A stretch of DNA of 45,925 nucleotides from NCBI GenBank assembly GCA_017960545.1, contig JAGCYZ010000023.1:1-45925 (forward strand), given 5' to 3'. This stretch comes from Bacteroidales bacterium. Lineage in GTDB: Bacteria > Bacteroidota > Bacteroidia > Bacteroidales > UBA932. The notes under the pieces were generated by a model that saw only the letters and a list, made by a program, of their open reading frames with translations, made no database searches and was not told the origin of the DNA. Both the position numbers and the translations under genes were made by a program. Below, one piece after another: positions 1 through 7,880 of this stretch (the first letter of the stretch is position 1; each line of letters opens with the position of its first letter).

Positions 1-103
1 ATTGATTTTCATATCAAAAGCACGATATTTTCTACAAAAATCATTCCCGTCATCTAAGGCAATTTCGAACTCAAAATGAGGCTCCTACGATGGTGTGGGC
101 ACG
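1..103. other. AT-rich window edge, no confident gene
   Basis: This stretch lies downstream of the tRNA-fMet terminator. On the minus strand an ATG at 12 opens four codons (M-K-I-N) before the window edge and could be the start of a gene outside the window. On the plus strand an open frame runs from base 1 to a TAA at 55-57 and could equally be the tail of a gene from the left. Neither is long enough to support. Confidence 0.3.
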
Positions 104-132
104 AAAAAAGGACACTTCTGAAGAAATGTCCT
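104..132 (-). terminator. Terminator after tRNA-fMet
   Basis: Read on the minus strand, a hairpin with arms AGGACA/TGTCCT (132-127 and 114-109), plus partial inner pairing, is followed by a T-run (108-104). It starts 6 bp after the tRNA 3' end, the usual place for an intrinsic terminator. Confidence 0.8.
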
Positions 133-138
133 ATTTAG

Positions 139-211
139 TAGCGGGGGAAGGACTCGAACCTCCGACCTCCGGGTTATGAGCCCGACGAGCTGCCAACTGC
201 TCTACCCCGCA
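139..211 (-). tRNA. Initiator tRNA-fMet (anticodon CAT)
   Basis: A 73-nt cloverleaf on the minus strand with D-, anticodon and T-arms that all pair. The anticodon loop is CTCATAA. The anticodon stem has three consecutive G-C pairs (GGG/CCC), and position 1:72 of the acceptor stem is unpaired (T opposite T). Both are initiator-tRNA features, so this is fMet rather than elongator Met. The discriminator base is A and CCA is not encoded, as is common in Bacteroidetes. It lies 30 bp downstream of hisS with its own promoter and terminator. Confidence 0.93.
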
Positions 212-222
212 GTGTTGGACTG

Positions 223-253
223 CAAAGGTAAGCAGATTTCTTTAAAAAACAAA
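223..253 (-). promoter_or_regulatory. Promoter of tRNA-fMet
   Basis: On the minus strand TTTG (253-250), a 19-nt spacer and TACCTTTG (230-223) match both boxes of the Bacteroides sigma-ABfr promoter (TTTG, about 19-21 nt, TAnnTTTG). The -7 box ends 11 nt before the mature tRNA 5' end. The -33 box lies inside the last codons of hisS. It is the only promoter in the window where I see both boxes well spaced. Confidence 0.8.
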
Positions 254-1588
254 TTTTATCATTCCGTCAGTGTCATCCTTGGCAAAGCTGCGCTGCTCGC
301 CGGTCTCCAGATTCTTGATCTGGACCTCTCCGCGGGCCGCCTCGTCGCTGCCGTTGATGGAAATGAACGGTATGGCTTTCCTCTGGGCGTAATCGAACTG
401 CTTCTTGAGTTTGGTGTTGTCAGGATATACCTCAACGGCAACACCAGCTTCGCGGAGCGCCTTGGCTACAGGAAGGAGATAAGTGAGCTCTCCCATATTG
501 GCAAACAGCAACGTGGTAGTGCTCTTGAGGCCCTCAGGGAACTTGTCCAGCCCCTTGAGGACGTCATATATGCGGTCTGCGCCAAAGGATACGCCCACTC
601 CGGACATATCGGGCAGTCCGAAGATGCCCGTAAGGTTGTCGTACCTTCCGCCTCCGCAGATGCTGCCTATCTGATAGTCCAGGGCCTTCACCTCAAAGAT
701 GGCTCCGGTGTAATAATTGAGGCCGCGGGCCAGTGAGAGGTCTATCTCCACCTGGCTGCCGATGCCGGCTGCGTCAATGAGGCCGAAGAGTTCCTCCAGT
801 TCCCGGAGGCCCTCCATTCCGGCTTCCGACTTGCCTTCCATAATCTCCCTCATACGGGCAATCTTCTGTGCAGTAGTGCCTGAGAGAAGGAGGACGGGTT
901 CCAGCAGGGAAACGGCTTCCGGTGTAAGTCCCTTGGAGAGCATCTCCTCCTTGACGGCGTCCAGGCCTATCTTGTCAAGCTTGTCTATGGCTACGGTAAT
1001 GTCCACCACTTTATCCGGGAAGCCGCAGATTTCGGCAAGCCCGGTGAGGACCTTGCGGTTGTTGATCTTTATGAGCACGTTCACGTCCAGAAGGGTGAAA
1101 ACCCTGTCCACTATCTGGACCAGTTCCAGTTCATTGACCTGCGAGCGGCTGCCTATGACGTCCACATCACACTGGTAGAACTCGCGGTAGCGGCCTTTCT
1201 GAGGCCTGTCCGCACGCCATACAGGCTGTATCTGGAAACGCTTGAAAGGGAAACTGATCTCATTCTGGTGCTGAACCACAAAACGGGCGAAAGGCACTGT
1301 GAGGTCATACCTCAGGCCTTTCTCACAGACCTGCGAAGCCAATGGCCTGGACATATCCACGCCGGCAAACGCATCTCCGGAATTGAGGATGCGGAAGAGC
1401 AGCTTGTCACCTTCCTCGCCGTACTTGCCCATAAGGGTCTGGAGGTTTTCCATCGCGGGAGTTTCAATCTGGGAATAACCGTATGTCCTGAACACAGAAC
1501 GGATTGTGTCGAATATATAATTCCTCTGGGCCATCTCCTGCTGGGAGAAATCTCTGGTACCTTTGGGAATTGATGGTTTTTGTGCCAT
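242..1588 (-). CDS. hisS: Histidyl-tRNA synthetase
   Basis: Charges tRNA-His with histidine; a cytoplasmic class II aminoacyl-tRNA synthetase. The 448-residue protein starts at the ATG at 1588 ([14 protein letters not shown]), which matches the conserved N-terminus of Bacteroidales HisRS. The frame stays open 11 codons further upstream, but that part overlaps the promoter. Visible signatures: the motif-2 region with the [20 protein letters not shown] stretch (about residues 118-137), the histidine-binding motif [10 protein letters not shown] (286-295), the glycine-rich CGGGRYDNL, motif 3 ([13 protein letters not shown]), and a C-terminal anticodon-binding domain. A TAACTTTG box lies 21 nt upstream. 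The gene diverges from sppA and is followed by tRNA-fMet on the same strand. Confidence 0.97.
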   Translation of the reverse strand: MAQKPSIPKGTRDFSQQEMAQRNYIFDTIRSVFRTYGYSQIETPAMENLQTLMGKYGEEGDKLLFRILNSGDAFAGVDMSRPLASQVCEKGLRYDLTVPFARFVVQHQNEISFPFKRFQIQPVWRADRPQKGRYREFYQCDVDVIGSRSQVNELELVQIVDRVFTLLDVNVLIKINNRKVLTGLAEICGFPDKVVDITVAIDKLDKIGLDAVKEEMLSKGLTPEAVSLLEPVLLLSGTTAQKIARMREIMEGKSEAGMEGLRELEELFGLIDAAGIGSQVEIDLSLARGLNYYTGAIFEVKALDYQIGSICGGGRYDNLTGIFGLPDMSGVGVSFGADRIYDVLKGLDKFPEGLKSTTTLLFANMGELTYLLPVAKALREAGVAVEVYPDNTKLKKQFDYAQRKAIPFISINGSDEAARGEVQIKNLETGEQRSFAKDDTDGMIKFVF

Positions 1589-1609
1589 AAAACTATGTTT
1601 TAACGCCTG

Positions 1610-1617
1610 CAAAGTTA
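1610..1617 (-). promoter_or_regulatory. -7 element of hisS
   Basis: TAACTTTG on the minus strand matches TAnnTTTG and lies 21 nt before the hisS ATG. I see no TTTG box at the expected -33 position. Confidence 0.6.
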
Positions 1618-1638
1618 GCATTTATTTGCGTTTTTTAT

Positions 1639-1646
1639 TATATTTG
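1639..1646 (+). promoter_or_regulatory. -7 element of sppA
   Basis: TATATTTG on the plus strand matches TAnnTTTG and lies 26 nt before the sppA ATG. It is divergent from and only 21 bp away from the hisS box, so the two promoters share an intergenic region of 84 bp. Confidence 0.55.
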
Positions 1647-1672
1647 TGAGAATTTGGGAAATTATCGGAATA

Positions 1673-3466
1673 ATGAAACAATTTATAAAGACAGTCCTGG
1701 CCGTAATCTGCGGTCTCATCATATTCAACCTCATTATCTTAATGTTTGGAATGGCGTTCCTGGGAGCTATGGCGGCAGCAGGAAAATCCACCTCAAGCCT
1801 CCCCAAAGAGGGAGTGCTCTATATGGATATGAGCCAGTTCACAATCGCAGACCAGCAATCTATGCCTGACCCCCTGAGCGTAATCCAGGGAGGCTCCACA
1901 ACAACCATTGGAATCTGGAAGGCCGTCCAGGCGATCAACGCCGCCGCCAAGGATCCAGGCATCAAGTTCATCTATATGGTTCCCGACGGAGTTTCCGCAG
2001 GCAACTCTGACATCTTTGAACTGCGCGCGGCCTTGGAGAACTTCCGCAAAAGCGGAAAGGCCATCGTCTCAAAGATGGACGCCCCGGCAAACGGAAGCCT
2101 TTTCCTGGCCTCAGTGTCGGACAAGGTTTACCTCAGTTCCTATGAGGGCGCCACTACCGGCTTCAACGGAATAGGGACCCAGATCATTTATTACAAGGAC
2201 CTGTTTGACAAGCTTGGTGTCAACGTACAGCTCATCAGGCACGGCAAGTATAAATCCGCAGGAGAAGTCTATATCAAGAGCGAGCCCAGCCCCGAGAACC
2301 TGGAGCAGAACCAGGTTATGGTCAACAGCCTGTGGAACAGCTTTGCAGGCGTCATCGCGCAGAGCAGGGGCATAAGCCTGGACAGGCTTAACCAGATGGT
2401 TGACAACCTGGAGCTCAACTTCGCGGAGGACTTCCTCAACGCCGGCCTGGTTGACGAACTGATGACAAGGGAGCAGTGCAGGGAGAAACTCACTGACCTT
2501 GCAATGGCAAAGAAGTTCGACGACATCAAGTTCATACCATTCGAGAAATACGTCGAATCAAAGGTGAAGGACAACTTCAAGGCCAAGAAGAAAGTGGCCA
2601 TCATCTATGCCAACGGCCAGATAGTTGACGGAACCCAGAACCGCGAGGTTGCCGGCACGCGCTTCGCCCAGATCATTTCCGAAGTCCGCGCTGACTCCAC
2701 CGTGAAGGCAGTGGTGTTCAGGGTCAACTCCCCCGGCGGAAGCGTTTTCGCATCGGAACAGATCAAGACTGAGATAGACCTCACCGCTAAGGAGAAGCCG
2801 GTGATCGCCTCATACGGAGACTACGCCGCCTCCGGCGGATACTGGATCTCCAACAACTGTGACAAGATCTACTCCAACGCAACCACACTTACCGGATCCA
2901 TCGGCGTGTTCAGTATGATTCCTGACATCAGCGGGACAATCAAGGACATCGCCCACCTGAATGTGGTAAAGGTCAATTCCAACAAGCACTCCGGAATGCT
3001 CAGCCTCACTTCCCCTCTGGACCAGGAGGAGACAGAGTATATGCAGGCTAGCGTGGAAAGGATATATGACAGGTTCGTGAACATTGTTTCCCAGGGCCGC
3101 GGCCTGGATCCGGCATTCGTGGACTCGGTTGCCCAGGGAAGGGTATGGACCGGAGCGGACGCCCTTAAGATTGGTCTCGTGGACGAGATAGGGACACTTG
3201 AGGACGCCATCAACTACGCCATCAATGTCGTTGAACCCGGCACTGACCTCAGCAAATGGAACATAGCGGAATACCCCAAGCCCCAGTCCCCTATGGAAAT
3301 GATGATGGAGATGATGGGCAGCTCCGCAAGGGCAAAGGCCAATGTTTTCAAAGGCACCCCCCTGGAGAACGCAGGCTATTCCATCCTGGACCTTGCAAAA
3401 TCCTGGAAAGACCGCAAGACGGACTATATGATGGCCAGGATTCCTTATGAAATCATTTTTAACTAA
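1673..3466 (+). CDS. sppA: Signal peptide peptidase SppA, 67K type
   Basis: Membrane-anchored serine protease of family S49 that degrades cleaved signal peptides. At 597 residues it is the long form with two S49 repeats. An N-terminal transmembrane anchor covers about residues 5-32 (FIKTVLAVICGLIIF onwards). Lys194 in GKYKSAGEVY corresponds to the general-base lysine of E. coli SppA (K209), and Ser387 in YGDYAASGGYW to the nucleophile (S409). The start is the ATG at 1673; an earlier in-frame codon at 1646 would add nine residues and overlap the -7 box. The tail is methionine-rich (SPMEMMMEMMG). The gene lies 38 bp before the GH54 gene, but a functional link between them is not evident. Confidence 0.95.
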   Translation: MKQFIKTVLAVICGLIIFNLIILMFGMAFLGAMAAAGKSTSSLPKEGVLYMDMSQFTIADQQSMPDPLSVIQGGSTTTIGIWKAVQAINAAAKDPGIKFIYMVPDGVSAGNSDIFELRAALENFRKSGKAIVSKMDAPANGSLFLASVSDKVYLSSYEGATTGFNGIGTQIIYYKDLFDKLGVNVQLIRHGKYKSAGEVYIKSEPSPENLEQNQVMVNSLWNSFAGVIAQSRGISLDRLNQMVDNLELNFAEDFLNAGLVDELMTREQCREKLTDLAMAKKFDDIKFIPFEKYVESKVKDNFKAKKKVAIIYANGQIVDGTQNREVAGTRFAQIISEVRADSTVKAVVFRVNSPGGSVFASEQIKTEIDLTAKEKPVIASYGDYAASGGYWISNNCDKIYSNATTLTGSIGVFSMIPDISGTIKDIAHLNVVKVNSNKHSGMLSLTSPLDQEETEYMQASVERIYDRFVNIVSQGRGLDPAFVDSVAQGRVWTGADALKIGLVDEIGTLEDAINYAINVVEPGTDLSKWNIAEYPKPQSPMEMMMEMMGSSARAKANVFKGTPLENAGYSILDLAKSWKDRKTDYMMARIPYEIIFN

Positions 3467-3504
3467 TAATAACTTAAAACCTTATTACTAATAAAATCTG
3501 ATCT

Positions 3505-6500
3505 ATGAAAAGAAAGTTGTTCATTTCCATTATCACAGCTGTGATAGTGATCCCTGCAGCGATTCTCACGATTGCTGCCTGCCAGAGCGGATCAAGGCCG
3601 GAAGGTCCTTGTGACGTTTACGCTAAGGGAGGAACGCCTTGCGCCTCTGCACACAGTACCACACGTGCTCTGTTCAAGGCTTACAAGGGCCCTCTTTATC
3701 AGGTTATGCGCCAGTCTGACGGCAAGACCCTGGACATTGGCGTTACTTCATCCGGAGCTGCAAACGCAGAGGCACAGGACAAGTTCTGCGCCGACACCTA
3801 TTGCTGGATTACAATCATCTACGACCAGGGCCCTAGCGGAAACGACCTGCAGCAGGCTCCTCGCGGAGGATTCAGCGGCCACGCAATGGGAGGATTCAAC
3901 AACATCCCTGTTGCCGACTGGGCTCCTGTAACAATTTACGACCAGAAGGTTTACGGTACTTTCATCGCTCCCGGTATGGGACTCCGCTGGAACGACACCA
4001 AGGGAATCGCCGTTGACGACCAGGCAGAAGGCCAGTACTGGGTAATCGCAGGTAACCACTACAACGACGGTTGCTGCTTCGATTACGGTAATGCCGAGAC
4101 TGACTCCCGCGACGACGGAGACGGTACAATGGAGACCACCTACTTTGGAAACGCCACAGCATGGTATCGCGGCGTAGAGCCCGGCCCGTGGATTATGACA
4201 GACCAGGAGAACAACCTTGTAGGTTGCGTAAATCCCGATCCTAACGACAAGTTCTGCCCCACCATCAATCCTGTAGAGTGGAGGTTCGTTACCGCCACAG
4301 CCGACGGTGAGCCTCATCACTGGAGGTCAATGGGTGGAGACGCCCAGCAGGGTGAACTCAAGATCTACTATGACGGAGGACGTATCCAGAACGACCGCAG
4401 CAGCTACGACCCTATGCGTAAGCAGGGCGCCATCCTCCTCGGAAACGGTGGAGACAACTCCGTAGGTTCACAGGGAACATTCTACGAGGGCGCCATCACC
4501 TTCGCAGGCACATTCCCTTCAGCTGAGCTTCAGCAGAAAGTCCAGGCCAACATCGTTGCCGCCAAGTACGACGTAGAGCGCGTAACAGTTGCCGCCGAGA
4601 AGGACATCAACAGGCCTAACCGCCTCCAGACCTTCGTTCCCGGCGAGACTCAGAAAGTTGCAGTCAAGTTCGTCAACACCACCGGAAAGGAGATCAAGGA
4701 CCTCACCCTCAGCGTTGACGTTCCTGCAGGCTGGAAGGCCGAGGCTGCCAAGAAGATCGACTACGCAGTAGCTCCCGGACAGACCGTCATCGTTACCTTT
4801 GACGTTACTTCAGCCGACAAGGAGTTCAACGGAGACCTCTGCGGAGTTGCAAAATGGGGCAAGAGGACCGAGAAGTCCATCGAGAAAGTTCGTAACACCT
4901 ATCCTATCAAGATCAACGAGTTCCGCATCGCAGGCGCCAACACCACAGACTCATTCATCGAGCTCTACAACGCCGGCAACTCAGAGGTTGACCTCTCAGG
5001 ATGGACCGTTACCACCCATAAGATCAACATCCCTGTATTCTCCAACATCAGCATTCCTTCAGGAACCAAGATCGGTCCTAAGGGATTCTATGTACTCGGA
5101 CTCGCCACCACAGGACTCGCAGTTCCCGCAAGCAAGGGTGACAAGGTTATCTATCCTCGCAGCGTTGACGGAATCAAGGCAGGCGACACCATCGAAATCG
5201 ACGGCGAGAAGGCTGTTGTTGCAAAGGTCGTAGCTCCCGGCGCAGAGAACGCCCAGGCAGACCAGAGGAACAACAACAGGGTTTCCTACGGCACTCCTAC
5301 CACACTGTGGCAGCCGCTTCCTGAGGGACCGGTCATCACCATCCCCGCAGGTTCCAAGAACGTTCCTGTAACCAACATCGCAGGATTCAAGGTTGGACAG
5401 AAGATGGCTATAGGCTACGGTGCAGAGTATCCTGCAGTTGACCGCGTAATGGAGAAATACGAGGTTGTTACCGTTACCGAGGTTGGCAAGCCGGGAACAC
5501 AGGCTTACCTTGCATACGATGCAAAGCCGGGTGACACCAACATCAAGGTTACCTCAGTTGCCAACATCTCCCCTGGTGACAAGATCCGTCTTGACATTGC
5601 CAGCGAGGGACACGGAATTGAGTGGGTTACCGTCAAGTCTGTTGGAACACAGTCCCAGGTAAGCTCAATCAGAGGCCCTATGACCCTTGAGCAGGCCGGA
5701 ACAGGTCTCGATCTCGAGGAGCCTATCAAGTACTACCACTCTGCAAATATGCCGTTCGCAAACAACGGAACAGGTATCACCTTCGAGCCTGCCACCAAGT
5801 TCGCACACTCTTCCAACGAGCCTGTTCTCGCACTTTGCTTCGAGATCGAGCTCAAGGAGGCACTTGCCGCAGACCACGCTATTGACGCACCTGTTATGAA
5901 GGCCGGAGCAAAAGAGGCTGGATTCCAGGGACAGGCCAACCAGTACTATGGTGGTCCTTCATTCGCAAATGCAGGAGCAATCACCCTCCGCACCGCAAAC
6001 GGCAACGTTGCTGACGCTCTCAACTACGGTCTCATCGTTGACGCTTGGTCAGGTGAGGGTTATCACGGCGACTCAGGTCACGGACTTGGCGGAAGCCGCG
6101 TAAGGGTTTACTCTCCCAACACCCGCAACATGATGCCCGGACAGGCTCTCCTGATGCCTAACCTCAGCTCCGGACGTTATCCTGACGGTGCAGACGCAGA
6201 CGACAACATCAACGACTTCAAGCTCCAGGCTAACGTAAGCCTCGCAGCAGCTGCAGCCCCTGGCGCAACCAACATCAAGGTTGCCAGCGTAAACGGCCTC
6301 AAGCCGGGCTCCAAGCTGTACATTGGCAATGAGGTTGCTACAGTCAAGGAAGTTGGAACCACCGGTGCAACTGTTCTTGCAGAGCGCGCACTTTCCGGCG
6401 CAAAGGCTCTCCAGGTACAGGCTGTCCAGAACTTCAGGGCCGGACAGGTGATCAAGGTTGGCAACGAGGAAGTTACCATCGAGAGCGTAGTTCAGGGACG

Positions 6501-6714
6501 CCGTCCTCAGGGAATGGCATTCACACCTGGCGCTCCTATGCAGGTTCCTCCTAGCACAATCAACCTTGTAAGTCCTATCAGGGGCTCATTCGGTGCAGGC
6601 ACACAGGTTGCCGGAACAGGCGTTACACTCACAGCTCCTCTCAAGGCAGCTCACCCTGTTGGAACTCCTATGACCGACAACACACCTACCCCTGGTGCTC
6701 CTAACGCTTATTAG
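3505..6714 (+). CDS. GH54 alpha-L-arabinofuranosidase lipoprotein, multidomain
   Basis: Predicted exported lipoprotein of 1069 residues that removes arabinofuranosyl side chains from arabinan or arabinoxylan. A signal peptide ends in a lipobox (I-A-A-C, Cys26). Residues about 34-365 are a GH54 catalytic domain starting GPCDVYAKGGTPC. Glu210 (GTMETTYFG) aligns with the known nucleophile and Asp317 (GGDNSVGSQG) with the acid/base of fungal AbfB. Cysteine pairs C36/C46 and FCADTYC and the vicinal pair GCCFDYGN match the GH54 disulfides. A NEW3-like beta domain follows (about 375-460). Next comes a lamin-tail domain starting near KINEF (about 466) and apparently resumed at NVADALNYG (about 835), split by beta-repeat modules; more repeats close the protein. 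No CBM42 was recognised. Codon choice (many GTT, CCT, GCT) differs from the neighbours and resembles the exbB operon, suggesting high expression. Confidence 0.9.
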   Translation: MKRKLFISIITAVIVIPAAILTIAACQSGSRPEGPCDVYAKGGTPCASAHSTTRALFKAYKGPLYQVMRQSDGKTLDIGVTSSGAANAEAQDKFCADTYCWITIIYDQGPSGNDLQQAPRGGFSGHAMGGFNNIPVADWAPVTIYDQKVYGTFIAPGMGLRWNDTKGIAVDDQAEGQYWVIAGNHYNDGCCFDYGNAETDSRDDGDGTMETTYFGNATAWYRGVEPGPWIMTDQENNLVGCVNPDPNDKFCPTINPVEWRFVTATADGEPHHWRSMGGDAQQGELKIYYDGGRIQNDRSSYDPMRKQGAILLGNGGDNSVGSQGTFYEGAITFAGTFPSAELQQKVQANIVAAKYDVERVTVAAEKDINRPNRLQTFVPGETQKVAVKFVNTTGKEIKDLTLSVDVPAGWKAEAAKKIDYAVAPGQTVIVTFDVTSADKEFNGDLCGVAKWGKRTEKSIEKVRNTYPIKINEFRIAGANTTDSFIELYNAGNSEVDLSGWTVTTHKINIPVFSNISIPSGTKIGPKGFYVLGLATTGLAVPASKGDKVIYPRSVDGIKAGDTIEIDGEKAVVAKVVAPGAENAQADQRNNNRVSYGTPTTLWQPLPEGPVITIPAGSKNVPVTNIAGFKVGQKMAIGYGAEYPAVDRVMEKYEVVTVTEVGKPGTQAYLAYDAKPGDTNIKVTSVANISPGDKIRLDIASEGHGIEWVTVKSVGTQSQVSSIRGPMTLEQAGTGLDLEEPIKYYHSANMPFANNGTGITFEPATKFAHSSNEPVLALCFEIELKEALAADHAIDAPVMKAGAKEAGFQGQANQYYGGPSFANAGAITLRTANGNVADALNYGLIVDAWSGEGYHGDSGHGLGGSRVRVYSPNTRNMMPGQALLMPNLSSGRYPDGADADDNINDFKLQANVSLAAAAAPGATNIKVASVNGLKPGSKLYIGNEVATVKEVGTTGATVLAERALSGAKALQVQAVQNFRAGQVIKVGNEEVTIESVVQGRRPQGMAFTPGAPMQVPPSTINLVSPIRGSFGAGTQVAGTGVTLTAPLKAAHPVGTPMTDNTPTPGAPNAY
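5161..6690 (+). repeat. Degenerate beta-repeat modules in the GH54 protein
   Basis: A module of the form (GxTNIKV)xSVxxxxxGdkixIgxExxtVxxVG recurs. Copies begin near 5161 (partial), 5341, 5521, 6241 and 6421. Some are followed by a closing unit GTGxxLxxPxKxxHxxxxPM (near 5695 and 6616). The copies diverge at the DNA level, so this is protein-level repetition. The modules both interrupt and follow the lamin-tail domain. They are probably all-beta spacers or adhesion modules; the function is inference. Confidence 0.7.
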
Positions 6715-6722
6715 TATTCTTT

Positions 6723-7880
6723 ATGGCACAGAAAAACAGTGCTATAACGCTTAAACGGGTCACGGCGCTTCTTGGCGTCGTGGCCCTTGTTTTATGCGTC
6801 ATTATGGCAATGCATTCCCTCAAGGGAACCGCTATGATAGGATGTGGCCCGGGATCTTCCTGCGACAATGTCCTTAACAGCAGATGGTCCGCAGTCTTGG
6901 GGGTGATACCCGTAGCAGGGCTTGCCGTAGGCATTTATCTGGCCATCCTTTTATGTCTTTACTTTGTAAAGGACAGGGAACTGGCCCCAATAATCTGGAA
7001 GCTTCTCCTCCTTTTTGGCGGAGCCATACTGGGGGCCGCGATATGGTTCTTCATACTCCAGAAATGGGTGATAGGGCAGTTCTGCAAGTACTGTATGACG
7101 GCCCACTCCATTGGCATTGTGGTAACCGGCCTGCTATGGTACCAGGCCCATAAGAACTGTCCCAATAAATGGAATCCCGTGTTTGGCGCCGCAGGCCTCC
7201 TGCTTGCCGGTTGCCTGGCTGGTTTCCAGCTTCTTACAACGCCGCGGGTGGCGTATGACCACGGAATGTCAGAAGCCTCCCTTCCAGTGCTCAAGGCCAC
7301 TGAAACTCCTGTGATGGGCAGTCCGGACGCACCTTATCAGATCAACCTGATGTTCGACTACCAGTGCTCCCACTGCCGCAAGATCCACTTTGTGGCCAAG
7401 GAGATAGTCCAGAAGCACCCGGAGATTGCATTTGTACAGGTACCCTGCCCTCTGAGTTTCGCCTGCAATCCTTATGTCGCGGTAAGCGGACAGGACCAGT
7501 TTGCCGGTTCCTGCGAACTTGCAAGGCTCGCCCTTGCAGTATGGGCGACTGCTCCGGAAAAGTTCCCGGAGTATGACGACTGGCTCTTCACTCCGGAGGA
7601 TCCCGCAAAGGGATGGTATCCGCGTACGATTGACGCCGCAAACCGCAAGGCTGCGGAGCTGCTTGGCAGCGAGCAGGCGCTCTTTGAGGCGACACGCAAC
7701 GCCGCCATCAGCGCAATCTTCTCCAAGAGTTTCGACCTGTTCGGCCGCACCACAATGCAGGGCAAGAACGGCATTCCCAGGCTGATCTACAAGTCACAGT
7801 GGATAATTCCGGAAGTGGACACTCCGGAAGGTCTGATGGAAATTCTGAATACGGTATTCGAAATACCGGTCACCTACTAA
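6723..7880 (+). CDS. VKOR-DsbA fusion, disulfide-forming protein
   Basis: Inner-membrane enzyme expected to make disulfide bonds in exported proteins and pass the electrons to quinone, doing the jobs of DsbB and DsbA in one chain. The 385-residue protein has an N-terminal vitamin K epoxide reductase domain with about five membrane segments. Its loop cysteines are GCGPGSSC (Cys41, Cys47) and its active-site pair is FCKYC (Cys121, Cys124). A periplasmic thioredoxin-fold domain follows, with CSHC (Cys215, Cys218). The ATG at 6723 lies 8 bp after the GH54 stop on the same strand, so the two are probably co-transcribed. The 3' end overlaps the convergent DoxX-like gene by 4 bp. Confidence 0.92.
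   Translation: MAQKNSAITLKRVTALLGVVALVLCVIMAMHSLKGTAMIGCGPGSSCDNVLNSRWSAVLGVIPVAGLAVGIYLAILLCLYFVKDRELAPIIWKLLLLFGGAILGAAIWFFILQKWVIGQFCKYCMTAHSIGIVVTGLLWYQAHKNCPNKWNPVFGAAGLLLAGCLAGFQLLTTPRVAYDHGMSEASLPVLKATETPVMGSPDAPYQINLMFDYQCSHCRKIHFVAKEIVQKHPEIAFVQVPCPLSFACNPYVAVSGQDQFAGSCELARLALAVWATAPEKFPEYDDWLFTPEDPAKGWYPRTIDAANRKAAELLGSEQALFEATRNAAISAIFSKSFDLFGRTTMQGKNGIPRLIYKSQWIIPEVDTPEGLMEILNTVFEIPVTY

Noticed and set aside
176-736. A 186-residue plus-strand open frame antisense to hisS
   Set aside because: It is the complement of conserved hisS codons and overlaps the tRNA; no protein-like features.
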